Below are positions 56,931 to 64,000 of a stretch of DNA of 64,000 nucleotides, in pieces (position 1 is the first letter of the stretch; each line of letters opens with the position of its first letter). Source of the DNA: Paenisporosarcina sp. FSL H8-0542 (lineage in GTDB: Bacteria > Bacillota > Bacilli > Bacillales_A > Planococcaceae); the NCBI RefSeq assembly GCF_038632915.1, contig NZ_CP152050.1, positions 1,457,001 to 1,521,000 on the forward strand, given 5' to 3'. The position numbers were made by a program, and so were the translations under genes. The notes under the pieces were generated by a model. It worked only from the letters and a program-made list of their open reading frames with translations, did not search any database and was not told the DNA's origin.

Positions 56931-57110
56931 TTAGTGTAATGCTGGTGGAAATCCGTGTTCTAAAATCGTCATCACTGTGAACCATCCAAAAATTGCAAAA
57001 GTTCCTACGTTGAAGACTAATCCTAAAAGGTTTTTCTCTTTAAATGCTTGGTAAGAACCAATTGCACCAAAGATAGCAACCAGGCCAAAAATAACCATTA
57101 ATAAGTTCAT
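56931..57110 (-). CDS. yqgW: DUF2759 membrane protein (YqgW)
   Basis: 59 aa from ATG 57110 with AAAGGAGTG upstream. Two membrane helices (LLMVIFGLVAIFGAIGSY and GLVFNVGTFAIFGWFTVM) separated by KEKN. Matches the small DUF2759 family by size and position. Function unknown. Confidence 0.82.
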   Translation of the reverse strand: MNLLMVIFGLVAIFGAIGSYQAFKEKNLLGLVFNVGTFAIFGWFTVMTILEHGFPPALH

Positions 57111-57272
57111 TATAGACACTCCTTTTGACATCAGAAAATGAATGCCGAGTACAAGTTTTCTACCTTATTATAAGTTTTTAAATATGATTTGTCGAGGATT
57201 AAAAAGTGTCGGATATATGAACTGCGAGAATGCCGACAGAGTTTCTGCTACAATAATCTTGAGGTGATTGAC

Positions 57273-57911
57273 ATGTTAAATATACGTACGTTCCCACTAG
57301 GTCCATTGCAGACCAATTGCTATGTGGTAACCAATAAAGAAAAACAATGTTTGATCTTTGATCCAGGTGAACAAGGAGATGCTTTAATTAAAGAATTGCG
57401 GAGATTACAGGTAAAACCTTTAGCAATTATTTTAACGCATGCTCATTTCGATCATATTGGAGCTGTCGATGTAGTACGTGATGCGTTTAATGTTCAAGTC
57501 TATATACATCAGGCAGAAAAAAATTGGCTTTCTGATTCGACTAAAAATGGTTCAGCACGCTTTCGCGAATTGCCTTTAGTGGAAGGGAGACCAGCAGATG
57601 TATTGATTAATGCAGATGGTAAGTTGGAAATCGGACCGTTTTCATGTCAGATGTTCCATACGCCTGGCCATTCACCTGGAAGCATTTCCTATTGGTTTGA
57701 AGAAGACGGTTTCGCAATTGTTGGCGATACATTGTTCCAAGGCAGCATAGGGAGAACGGATCTTCCTTATGGTAACCATAAAGAGTTAATTAATTCTATT
57801 CACAATAAGCTGCTTACTTTACCAGAAGAAACAATCTGCTATCCTGGACATGGTAATCCTACGACTCCTGCAGAAGAAATGGGCAATAATCCGTTTCTTA
57901 ATGGATTTTGA
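57273..57911 (+). CDS. yqgX: Metallo-beta-lactamase-fold hydrolase (YqgX, glyoxalase II-like)
   Basis: 212 aa from ATG 57273 after GAGGTGAT. Metal motifs LTHAHFDHIGA, HTPGHSPGS, VGDTLF (Asp), and PGHGNPTT are all present, giving a binuclear site. Family members hydrolyse thioesters such as S-lactoyl adducts of low-molecular-weight thiols; the bacillithiol pathway is plausible here. Orthologue by position of yqgX. Confidence 0.9.
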   Translation: MLNIRTFPLGPLQTNCYVVTNKEKQCLIFDPGEQGDALIKELRRLQVKPLAIILTHAHFDHIGAVDVVRDAFNVQVYIHQAEKNWLSDSTKNGSARFRELPLVEGRPADVLINADGKLEIGPFSCQMFHTPGHSPGSISYWFEEDGFAIVGDTLFQGSIGRTDLPYGNHKELINSIHNKLLTLPEETICYPGHGNPTTPAEEMGNNPFLNGF

Positions 57912-57971
57912 CAAAGAGGAAAGTGTCCATAGTTAAATAACCGGTTTTTATGGAGACCAAAAACCCAAACA

Positions 57972-58005
57972 AAAAAGACAGTCATATGAAATGACTGTCT
58001 TTTTA
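57972..58005. terminator. Bidirectional terminator yqgX/yqgY
   Basis: AAAAAGACAGTCAT / ATGACTGTCTTTTT, T runs on both strands, convergent genes. Confidence 0.88.
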
Positions 58006-58014
58006 TAATCTTGA

Positions 58015-58257
58015 TCAGTGTCCAGCGCCAGGTACGTAAATAAATGTCGTATAGTAAGTGAAGCCAGCAAAAAACACCGTTAAATATGCTCCGAAGATGT
58101 AAATGTACATACGCTCTGAAAGGTTTAAGAAACCTAAAAGAATAAATAAACCTGTGTTTGCTAGAAATAATAATGATGCCTGATACATATCACCTAAATA
58201 AAACATAACTGCGAAAATCCCTGTCCAGAAACCCATCACTTTATACATATTGTTCAT
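58015..58257 (-). CDS. yqgY: DUF2626 membrane protein (YqgY)
   Basis: 80 aa, start ATG 58257 after AGGAGGGG. Three hydrophobic helices (MGFWTGIFAVMFYLG, SLLFLANTGLFILLGFL, YIYIFGAYLTVFFAGF). Small integral membrane protein of unknown function, in the same place as B. subtilis yqgY, next to yqgZ/mgsR. Confidence 0.86.
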   Translation of the reverse strand: MNNMYKVMGFWTGIFAVMFYLGDMYQASLLFLANTGLFILLGFLNLSERMYIYIFGAYLTVFFAGFTYYTTFIYVPGAGH

Positions 58258-58507
58258 GAGTAGTCCCCTCCTTTTACAACTATACAGTAATCACTACCTC
58301 ATTATAGATGATTCGGTTCCTAGATGTAAACTCTTGAATGTCTTTAGAATGTGACAGAACAGTGGAAGTTGTGAATTCTTACTTGAAAAAAGACAAAAAA
58401 ATTTTCTGTTCAGTTAAGTATGTCCAAATATAATCGACATTAAATGTTTTTAAAGATGTTTCTGATGTTAGTTGAAAACGTTTTAAAATCTGTAAAAAAC
58501 AAATGAA

Positions 58508-58905
58508 ATGGGAATTGGAGGAATTCTAAGGGTTGATTTAACATTCTATACGTATCCATCATTTACCTCTTGTCGAAAAACGAAAATATGGTTAATCTCT
58601 AACCAGATTAGATTCGAAGAAAGACATATATTCCGTCAAACGCCAACTGTTGAAAAACTCTCTTTTCATTTGTCACTGACAACGGAAGGTCTTGATGAAA
58701 TTCTGGCTACCTGCAGTCAATCATTTAAAGACTTGATTCTGAATATCGATGGCTTGCAATATCAAAAGTGTTTGAATTGATGGTAGATAATCCAGAGTTA
58801 TTGAGAAGACCGATTTTGACAGATGGCTAGAAATTAGTGGTAGGGTATCAACCGGAACATTTGGGTTCCTTTTGCGGCAAAAGTAAATTATTCCACGCAT
58901 TATAA
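58508..58905 (+). pseudogene. mgsR: Decayed Spx-family regulator (MgsR/YqgZ)
   Basis: Frame 1 (58508-58780) encodes TFYTYPSFTSCRKTKIWLI and FHLSLTTEGLDEILATCSQSF, clearly the Spx/ArsC fold closest to MgsR. Around 58760 the homology jumps to another frame (VFELMVDNPELLRRPILTDG), consistent with a one-base loss. TAG at 58828 then interrupts it before KLVVGYQPEHLG and a final TAA at 58903. The first Cys of the CxxC redox switch is Phe. No good start codon stands at the family start (GTT 58532, ten bases after GGAGG). At least three lesions indicate an inactive gene. Confidence 0.88.
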
Positions 58906-58941
58906 GTAGCAAAATATAAATTTCCTGCCTTAAAAGGTGAG

Positions 58942-58994
58942 AAATTTTTATTTTGCTGAAAAATATATATTTTTTATGCTTATGACTTTATAAT
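58942..58994 (+). promoter_or_regulatory. Candidate comG promoter with ComK-like AT boxes
   Basis: AAAT-N5-TTTT (58942-58954) and AAAA-N6-TTTT (58960-58973) resemble degenerate ComK boxes (AAAA-N5-TTTT), and a TATAAT stands at 58989. Spacing is not the classical 8/18/31 bp, so ComK control is only suggested. Confidence 0.4.
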
Positions 58995-59048
58995 GTCGAG
59001 AACAGGGTATGAGCGGTCCTAACCTGTTTTGGGTGAATGGTCTTATAC

Positions 59049-60092
59049 ATGAATGAATTACAGAATATTATTGAACAGAAAAGTGAAGATTTGATCAATC
59101 GAGCAGTATTAGCACGGGCTTCTGATATTCATTTAATTCCTACATCAGGAGGGTATACAATTTATTTTCGCTTACACATAAAATTGGTCCCAGCAGGTAA
59201 GCTTCACCTGGACATCGGGGATCGTATGATTTCTTACTTCAAGTTTTTATCCTCTCTTGACATCAGTGAAAAACGAAAACCTCAAAGTGGTTCATTCCAA
59301 CAAATCTTCAATACACAAGAATGTTCTTTCCGCGTTTCGACTTTACCATCTGTTCAAAATAAAGAAAGTCTTGTAATTAGAATTCAATTGCATGATGATT
59401 CTAAACCATTACAAGAACTTGCTCTTTATCGTGATGCAGCTAAATTACTGCATGACTTAATGATGTCCCGTCAAGGTTTGATATGCATCACCGGACCAAC
59501 TGGCTGTGGGAAAACGACAACTATGTACTCACTTACAAGTTATAGTACGCATCAATTGAATCGGCATGTAATTTCCCTGGAAGACCCGGTGGAAAACAGT
59601 CAATCCCACTTGCTTCAAATACAAGTGAACGAACGTTCTGGAATTTCCTATGCTTCAGGTTTGAAAGCGATATTACGCCATTCGCCAGATGTCATAATGA
59701 TTGGAGAAATTCGTGATTCAGAAACAGCCCAAGCAGCTGTTCAAGCATCTTTAACAGGACATCTAGTTATTACGACTGTCCATGCTAAGAATCCGATTGG
59801 ATGTCTATATCGATTAATGGATTTGGGGATTCCGATTGATGACTTACAACAATCTATTCTTGGAATTACAAGCCAACAACTAGTAATCACTTCATATGAT
59901 AGGGAAGGTGATCGAGTAACGCCGAACCGCTCTTCTTTGTATGAAATTCTGTATGGTCAAACTCTTGAAGAAGCAATCCATATGATAAAAATAGGTGGAT
60001 CTTTTAACATGCCACAAAAGTATACGCTTTCCAATCAGTACGAGCGAGGAGTGAAACTGGGTGTCATTAAAGTTTCTCCCGTCACGTATTGA
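59049..60092 (+). CDS. comGA: Competence traffic ATPase ComGA
   Basis: About 347 aa from ATG 59049; ATG 59037 is in frame but directly abuts the weak GGGTGA site. GspE/PilB family: ASDIHLIPTSGG, Walker A TGPTGCGKTTTMYSL, Asp box LEDPVE, Walker B DVIMIGEIRDSETA, His box TGHLVITTVHAKN. It powers assembly of the transformation pilus. The zinc-binding cysteine cluster seen near the C-terminus of B. subtilis ComGA is absent. Overlaps comGB by 32 bp. Confidence 0.93.
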   Translation: MNELQNIIEQKSEDLINRAVLARASDIHLIPTSGGYTIYFRLHIKLVPAGKLHLDIGDRMISYFKFLSSLDISEKRKPQSGSFQQIFNTQECSFRVSTLPSVQNKESLVIRIQLHDDSKPLQELALYRDAAKLLHDLMMSRQGLICITGPTGCGKTTTMYSLTSYSTHQLNRHVISLEDPVENSQSHLLQIQVNERSGISYASGLKAILRHSPDVIMIGEIRDSETAQAAVQASLTGHLVITTVHAKNPIGCLYRLMDLGIPIDDLQQSILGITSQQLVITSYDREGDRVTPNRSSLYEILYGQTLEEAIHMIKIGGSFNMPQKYTLSNQYERGVKLGVIKVSPVTY

Positions 60093-61125
60093 AGTACGAG
60101 ATTGTCAAATACCCAGGAAAAAACAAGCCCAGTTTTTAAACAGACTCTCTACGCTCTTGTCTGAAGGATACACATTTTACGATTCTTTGGTAATGCTGTT
60201 GCCTCACCATGTAAAAGCAAGTGAAGAAGCACACAACAAACTTGCGGCCAACTTGAAAAATGGAGATGGAGTCACCACGTTATTGATGACATTAGGAATT
60301 CCCAAGAGTTATTTATTATCTATCCAAATGGCGGAATCCCATGGAAAATTACAGAAAGCGCTACTTTGTCTTCATACGCACATTGCTATGCTGGATCGGG
60401 CAAAAGCGAGCCTTAAAAAAGTGGTCATGTATCCTGTATTTTTATTTTGTATGCTGGCAGGTTTGTTTTTGGCATTTCGTACTTATTTTTTACCAAACAT
60501 GCAGTTGCTTGCAAATTCCAGACAGAATACTGCATCTTCGAACACGATGAGTTGGACAAGCTTATTGCTGCATTTGCCAGATGTGTTAGTCACTGTCTGT
60601 CTGTTGGTCTTTATCATGGTGTTTTTGTTTCGCTGGGGAATTCAACGGTATTCTTATGAACATCAATTATCCATCTTATTAAAAACACCCATCTTATCCA
60701 ATTGGATGAAATTATTTTGGACGAAAAGTTTTTCACAGGAACTTGGGACATTATTAGCCAGTGGATTATCTTTGCAACATGCTTTGGATGTTTTGAAAAA
60801 ACAAAATTTCCAACCTTATTTGCAAGTTATATCTACAAATATATACACATCCATTCTATTGGGAGATTCTTTGAAACAAGCAGTTCAGATAGCAGATTGT
60901 TTTATGGATGATTTTCCTACATACATTTCGCATGGAGAGGTAAGCGGACATTTAGACAGGGAGCTATTGATTTACAGTGATTTGCTGAATGAACAGACTG
61001 AAGAATCCTTGACGAAATCTTTGTCTTTTGTCCAACCTGTGTTATTTGGCGTATTAGCAATTTGTATTTTGGCTGCGTATTTATCCATTTTGTTGCCTGT
61101 TTATGGAATGATTGATTTTATTTAA
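60061..61125 (+). CDS. comGB: Competence pilus platform protein ComGB
   Basis: 354 aa from GTG 60061. GspF/PilC family with two homologous cytoplasmic helical domains (FLNRLSTLLSEGYTFYDSL and FSQELGTLLASGLSLQHAL) and three membrane helices (VVMYPVFLFCMLAGLFLAF, VLVTVCLLVFIMVFLF, VLFGVLAICILAAYLSILL). It is the membrane platform for the ComG pseudopilus. Confidence 0.93.
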   Translation: MSLKFLPSRIEVRDCQIPRKKQAQFLNRLSTLLSEGYTFYDSLVMLLPHHVKASEEAHNKLAANLKNGDGVTTLLMTLGIPKSYLLSIQMAESHGKLQKALLCLHTHIAMLDRAKASLKKVVMYPVFLFCMLAGLFLAFRTYFLPNMQLLANSRQNTASSNTMSWTSLLLHLPDVLVTVCLLVFIMVFLFRWGIQRYSYEHQLSILLKTPILSNWMKLFWTKSFSQELGTLLASGLSLQHALDVLKKQNFQPYLQVISTNIYTSILLGDSLKQAVQIADCFMDDFPTYISHGEVSGHLDRELLIYSDLLNEQTEESLTKSLSFVQPVLFGVLAICILAAYLSILLPVYGMIDFI

Positions 61126-61140
61126 TAGGAGGAAGCAAGT

Positions 61141-61467
61141 ATGAAAAAGATAAAGTGCCAAAAAGGGTTCACTTTAATTGAAATGATGGTCGTATTACTG
61201 ATAATTTCCGTTCTAATATTAATCGCAATTCCCAATGTGACGAAGCATTCGGCAACGATTGATGAAAAAGGGTGCGAGGCTTATATCAAAATGGTTCAAG
61301 GGCAAGTCGAAGCATATCGGATCGATATGAAAGATGTTCCCACACTTTCAGATTTAACAGATAACGATTATTTAAATGACGGTGAAATATCTTGTCCAAA
61401 TGGTGATCAGATACAAATAGATGCAACTACCGGACTTGTATCTGTGACGGAAGATGTCGCTGGATAA
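61141..61467 (+). CDS. comGC: Major competence pseudopilin ComGC
   Basis: 108 aa, AGGAGGA site. Prepilin motif KGFTLIEMM (cleavage Gly-Phe, Glu at +5) and hydrophobic stem VVLLIISVLILIAIPNV. Two cysteines in the exported part (KGCEAY, ISCPNG) can form the internal disulfide known for ComGC. The main subunit of the DNA-uptake pilus. Confidence 0.95.
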   Translation: MKKIKCQKGFTLIEMMVVLLIISVLILIAIPNVTKHSATIDEKGCEAYIKMVQGQVEAYRIDMKDVPTLSDLTDNDYLNDGEISCPNGDQIQIDATTGLVSVTEDVAG

Positions 61468-61885
61468 TAAAGGCTACTCGTTGCTGGAGTTATTACTCGT
61501 TTTGACGATTGTGCTGGTCATCAGTACGAGTGTGTTGTATGCGAACAATCAGTATGTTGAAAGACACACATTTGATTTGTTCTATAACCAATTGAAACTC
61601 GATGCCATGCACACTCAAATGACTGCTGTGGAAGAAAAAAGGTACGTTAAACTGATTTTTAACGCAGGAGGTACTCGTTACATTGGAAGAAAATCACTAT
61701 ACGAACCTCTTTTCGAGAGAAATTTACCTGCAGGTTACAGTTTATCTTCCAGTAGTACATTAACCGAGCTTGCCTATTTACCGAATGGTACAATTGAAAA
61801 ATTTGGAACGATTGCATTTGTGACGCCCGGGGGCATTAAGATTGTCCGGGTCTTTATCGGGAAAGGACGGATGAGTCTTGAATAA
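61454..61885 (+). CDS. comGD: Minor pseudopilin ComGD
   Basis: 143 aa, overlapping comGC by 14 bp. Prepilin motif NKGYSLLELLLVL, then a globular domain (HTFDLFYNQLKLDAMHTQMT). Minor pilin with GspH-like fold. Followed by comGE with 8-bp overlap. Confidence 0.92.
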   Translation: MSLDNKGYSLLELLLVLTIVLVISTSVLYANNQYVERHTFDLFYNQLKLDAMHTQMTAVEEKRYVKLIFNAGGTRYIGRKSLYEPLFERNLPAGYSLSSSSTLTELAYLPNGTIEKFGTIAFVTPGGIKIVRVFIGKGRMSLE

Positions 61886-62177
61886 TCACCAAGGATTTTC
61901 ATTCGTCGAAACGATTCTCACGGTCAGTATTCTTTTTTTGTTATTTGGGACATTGTTGCCTATGGCAAATCAAATGATGTTTAATCTCGCCGAAAAGAAA
62001 GTGGCATTGCATGTGGCAATTGCGAAAAACCAAGCAGCAACTTTAATTAAAAATGGGCAATTGTCAGGTGAAATATTTCTCGACAATGTGTCTTATTCCT
62101 GGCAATGGACAGATCCAACAATGTGTGTACGGTATGTTTTTTTGGGAGAGAGCACAGAGTCGTGCGAAACCTTTTAA
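61878..62177 (+). CDS. comGE: Minor pseudopilin ComGE
   Basis: 99 aa from TTG 61878. Prepilin-like HQGFSFVETILTVSILFLLFG (Glu at +5). Short globular part with SYSWQWTDPTMCVRYVF and a second Cys near the end. Identified by place and N-terminal motif; sequence is otherwise poorly conserved. Confidence 0.85.
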   Translation: MNNHQGFSFVETILTVSILFLLFGTLLPMANQMMFNLAEKKVALHVAIAKNQAATLIKNGQLSGEIFLDNVSYSWQWTDPTMCVRYVFLGESTESCETF

Positions 62178-62602
62178 CGGATAGGGGATACACATTAGTC
62201 GATGCAGTCATTCAGCTTGCAGTTCTGTTGTTGTTTTCTCAACTCATTTTGTTTTATGCTGTATGGTTTACGCAAGTGGAAAAGCATTTCTTTCAATCAG
62301 TATCACTTGAATGGGAAATGTTTTCATTGGAAATGGAAAAAATCCTCTTTTCGGTCACTGTGATAGAAGAACAAGTCAATCAGACAGGAATTCGTCTGAA
62401 AAAAGATGGGGTGGAGTATGATATTGAATGTTACCCATCACTCATTCGCAAACAGAAGAATCGTTTGGGACATGAGCCTTTGTTAACGGGGGTTAAAATG
62501 TGTAAGTTTCAAGTTGATGGTGATCAAGTAATCGCCAAAGTTGAGTTTTTAAACGGACGAAAAGAGGAACGTGCATATGAAGTGTTTATATCCTTGCAAT
62601 GA
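62162..62602 (+). CDS. comGF: Minor pseudopilin ComGF
   Basis: About 146 aa from GTG 62162, 11 bases after GGGAGAG; the upstream frame to 62105 lies in comGE. Prepilin-like DRGYTLVDAVIQLAVLLLFSQL, where Asp stands where Glu is usual. Central FSLEMEKILFSVTVIEEQ and KDGVEYDIECYPSLIRKQ match the ComGF domain. Confidence 0.85.
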   Translation: MRNLLTDRGYTLVDAVIQLAVLLLFSQLILFYAVWFTQVEKHFFQSVSLEWEMFSLEMEKILFSVTVIEEQVNQTGIRLKKDGVEYDIECYPSLIRKQKNRLGHEPLLTGVKMCKFQVDGDQVIAKVEFLNGRKEERAYEVFISLQ

Positions 62603-62756
62603 ATCTGGATTTTTACTGCCCGTATCCATCGTTCTATTATTTATTGTGTCCGGTATACTTCTTTACTTTGTTACTTCTTACATATCACAGATGAATATCT
62701 ATGAAATGTTGGAAAGTCATTATATTTCTGCTACTATTATTAAAATGGAAAATTAG
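62577..62756 (+). CDS. comGG: Short ComGG-like protein
   Basis: 59 aa from ATG 62577 (GTG 62571 also possible), overlapping comGF by 26 bp. ESGFLLPVSIVLLFIVSGILLYFVTSY is the expected pilin-like membrane segment, without a Glu at +5, as in ComGG. The protein stops (TAG 62754) about half-way compared with ~124 aa in B. subtilis, and only 51 bp remain before aroK. It may be truncated or a naturally short form. Confidence 0.65.
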   Translation: MKCLYPCNESGFLLPVSIVLLFIVSGILLYFVTSYISQMNIYEMLESHYISATIIKMEN

Positions 62757-62807
62757 CGATAATAGTCGTTTAGTGATGATTTGTAGTGAAGTGAGCGGGG
62801 TAGGGAT

Positions 62808-63326
62808 ATGAAAAAAATTTATTTAATTGGTTTCATGGGATCAGGAAAAAGCGCTATCGGCCGACGATTAAGCTTTTCGCTAAAAATTCCTTATTACGAC
62901 ATGGATCAGGAGATTGTGAAAAAAATGGGGATGACCATCCCTGAAATTTTTGAAAGATACGGCGAGCCTTTTTTTCGTCAACAAGAACATGAATTTCTGA
63001 AAACCTTCAGAGATGAGTGGTGTATCGTATCGACTGGGGGAGGTGTTGCTGTTAACCCAAGCAATAGTAAAGTCATGCGTCAAACCGGTTTAGTATTGTT
63101 TTTGGATGCAACGTTTGCTGATATATGGAAACGAATTCATCGTGATGTTAACAGACCCATTGTACAATCATCTACTAAGGAAGAGTTGGAAGCGTTATAT
63201 ACCATGCGAAAGCGTTATTATAAAGCCGCAGCCCATATTACCGTAAGAACCGAAGGACGCTCGTTGAGACAGATAACTGAATATGCAGCATTTCAAGTAA
63301 ATCGCTTAAAGGCGAACGATTTTTGA
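62808..63326 (+). CDS. aroK: Shikimate kinase
   Basis: 172 aa. Walker A GFMGSGKSAIG, shikimate-binding DMDQEI and FFRQQEHEFL, GGG motif STGGGVAV, lid RPIVQS with the ATP-contact Arg. Phosphorylates shikimate for chorismate and aromatic amino acids. Lies between comG and gcvT. Its stop is inside a terminator stem. Confidence 0.96.
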   Translation: MKKIYLIGFMGSGKSAIGRRLSFSLKIPYYDMDQEIVKKMGMTIPEIFERYGEPFFRQQEHEFLKTFRDEWCIVSTGGGVAVNPSNSKVMRQTGLVLFLDATFADIWKRIHRDVNRPIVQSSTKEELEALYTMRKRYYKAAAHITVRTEGRSLRQITEYAAFQVNRLKANDF

Positions 63327-63351
63327 TAGTAATCATAAATCGTTCGTCTTT
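63308..63351 (+). terminator. Terminator overlapping the aroK stop
   Basis: AAAGGCGAACGATTT / AAATCGTTCGTCTTT (one G-U), 14-nt loop containing the aroK stop codon. Confidence 0.75.
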
Positions 63352-63469
63352 AGAGTGTAATAAGAAAATAGATTGCGCTTACTTTGAATCAATGTTAGGA
63401 TATAGACGAAGCGGTACACGCTTTTGTTCATTGATTTCTTAATATACCAAAACGCATGTTTTGGGCGGA

Positions 63470-63645
63470 TGAATATACGGGGAGAGAACGCGCCAGTCGC
63501 GTCGCCGAAGGAGCAAGTAGAAGCTACGAATCTCTCAGGTAAAAAAGACTCGTATAGGACGCATCTCTGGAGAATGCTATTACACTTCATAGCTACCAAA
63601 GAGGAAAGCCGATTTCAGGTAAACTTTCAGGTGCCAGGACAGAGA
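63470..63645 (+). promoter_or_regulatory. Tandem glycine riboswitch
   Basis: First aptamer: GGGGAGAGAACG, GCGCCAGTCGCGTCGCCGAA, GGAGCAAG, CTCTCAGGTAAAAAAGACTC, and GGACGCATCTCTGGAG. Second aptamer: ACCAAAGAGGAAAGCCG, TTTCAGGTAAACTTTCAGGT, GCCAGGACAGAG. These are the conserved cores of gcvT-type aptamers joined by a short linker. It lies directly upstream of gcvT and should activate it when glycine is high. The remaining ~100 bp on each side hold only AT-rich DNA and the terminator. Confidence 0.95.
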
Positions 63646-63680
63646 ATTCTCATATAAAGGGGATTCTCTGTCCTTTTTTG
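63637..63680 (+). terminator. Expression-platform terminator of the glycine riboswitch
   Basis: GGACAGAGAAT pairs with ATTCTCTGTCC, followed by six T. The 5' arm overlaps the end of the second aptamer, so glycine binding would compete with termination. Confidence 0.9.
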
Positions 63681-63766
63681 TGGGTACAAGATTATTCATT
63701 TTGAAATCGGGAAACCAGAATTTCACCTTATAAGAAAGATTGCTTAGTGAAGAGGAGGAAAATGAA

Positions 63767-64000
63767 ATGTCAGAAAATTTAAAACGCACGCCGTTATTTG
63801 ATTCGTATAAAGCGTACGGTGGCAAAACTATTGATTTTGGTGGATGGGAACTACCTGTTCAATTTTCCAGTATAAAAGAAGAACATGAAGCGGTACGCAC
63901 AAAAGCAGGATTATTCGATGTCTCACATATGGGAGAAATCATTGTTCGCGGTGAAGATAGCCTTGTATATCTTCAAAAATTGCTGACTAATGACGTTTCC
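63767..64000 (+). CDS. gcvT: Glycine cleavage system T protein (aminomethyltransferase), 3' end outside window
   Basis: First 78 codons only. ATG 63767 follows GAGGAGGAAA. The N-terminus has [29 protein letters not shown] and the family signature [14 protein letters not shown]. GcvT transfers the methylene group of glycine to tetrahydrofolate. gcvPA and gcvPB would follow. Controlled by the glycine riboswitch just upstream. Confidence 0.96.
   Translation, partial: MSENLKRTPLFDSYKAYGGKTIDFGGWELPVQFSSIKEEHEAVRTKAGLFDVSHMGEIIVRGEDSLVYLQKLLTNDVS

Noticed and set aside
58361-58507. Sigma-B promoter for the decayed mgsR
   Set aside because: No convincing GTTT-N13-15-GGGTAT pair was found in the expected place.

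Overview
This window is a chromosomal core segment of a low-GC, spore-forming Firmicute, most likely a member of the Planococcaceae/Caryophanaceae (Sporosarcina, Paenisporosarcina, Psychrobacillus type). Gene order follows the grpE-to-gcvT stretch of Bacillus subtilis. Sporulation-family genes (yqfC, yqfD), a comG operon, a T-box and a tandem glycine riboswitch all fit. The single-chain glycyl-tRNA synthetase, the acyl-CoA dehydrogenase beside sigA and an ltaS gene after yqgQ differ from B. subtilis. The family assignment is inference from synteny and protein similarity recalled from memory; no search was run.

Layout. 1-6.6 kb: grpE (5' end outside the window), dnaK, dnaJ, prmA, rsmE, deoC, rpsU. 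7.1-18.1 kb: the nfeD-floA envelope operon behind a sigma-W-like promoter, yqfC-yqfD-phoH, then pgpH-ybeY-dgkA-cdd-era-recO. 18.1-22.4 kb: an accessory patch with a P-loop kinase-like protein, two GNATs, a DinB-fold protein, an alpha/beta hydrolase, a gene remnant and nested hairpin repeats. 22.4-28.9 kb: glyS with its T-box (minus strand), ccpN, yqfL, dnaG, sigA. 29-41.8 kb: acyl-CoA dehydrogenase, cccA, trmK-yqfO, ispH, yqfQ, cshB-nfo, the Zur-boxed znuC-znuB-zur operon, yqfW, ispG and small membrane proteins. 42-52 kb: a Na/Pi cotransporter, sodA, a class B PBP and the pst-phoU operon behind a four-repeat Pho box. 52-58.9 kb: rpmG, yqgN, yqgQ, ltaS, yqgU, yqgX, small membrane proteins and a decayed mgsR/yqgZ. 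59-64 kb: comGA-GG, aroK, glycine riboswitch and the start of gcvT.

The least explained signals are intergenic. (1) Short arrays of a degenerate TC(C/T)ATTCG-like motif recur at a 20-21 bp step, two helical turns, in at least four gaps (5.44, 6.84, 12.6 and 30.7 kb). All lie downstream of a terminator and several lie where conserved neighbours are missing. (2) Downstream of phoH there is a crossed (pseudoknot-order) pair of inverted repeats that also contains two hairpins with the same loop sequence. (3) The 3' end of rpsU is partly duplicated in the place where yqeY usually lies. (4) mgsR/yqgZ carries a frameshift, a nonsense codon and loss of the first redox cysteine. (5) ltaS has a long leader with an ECF-type promoter and a terminator-like hairpin.
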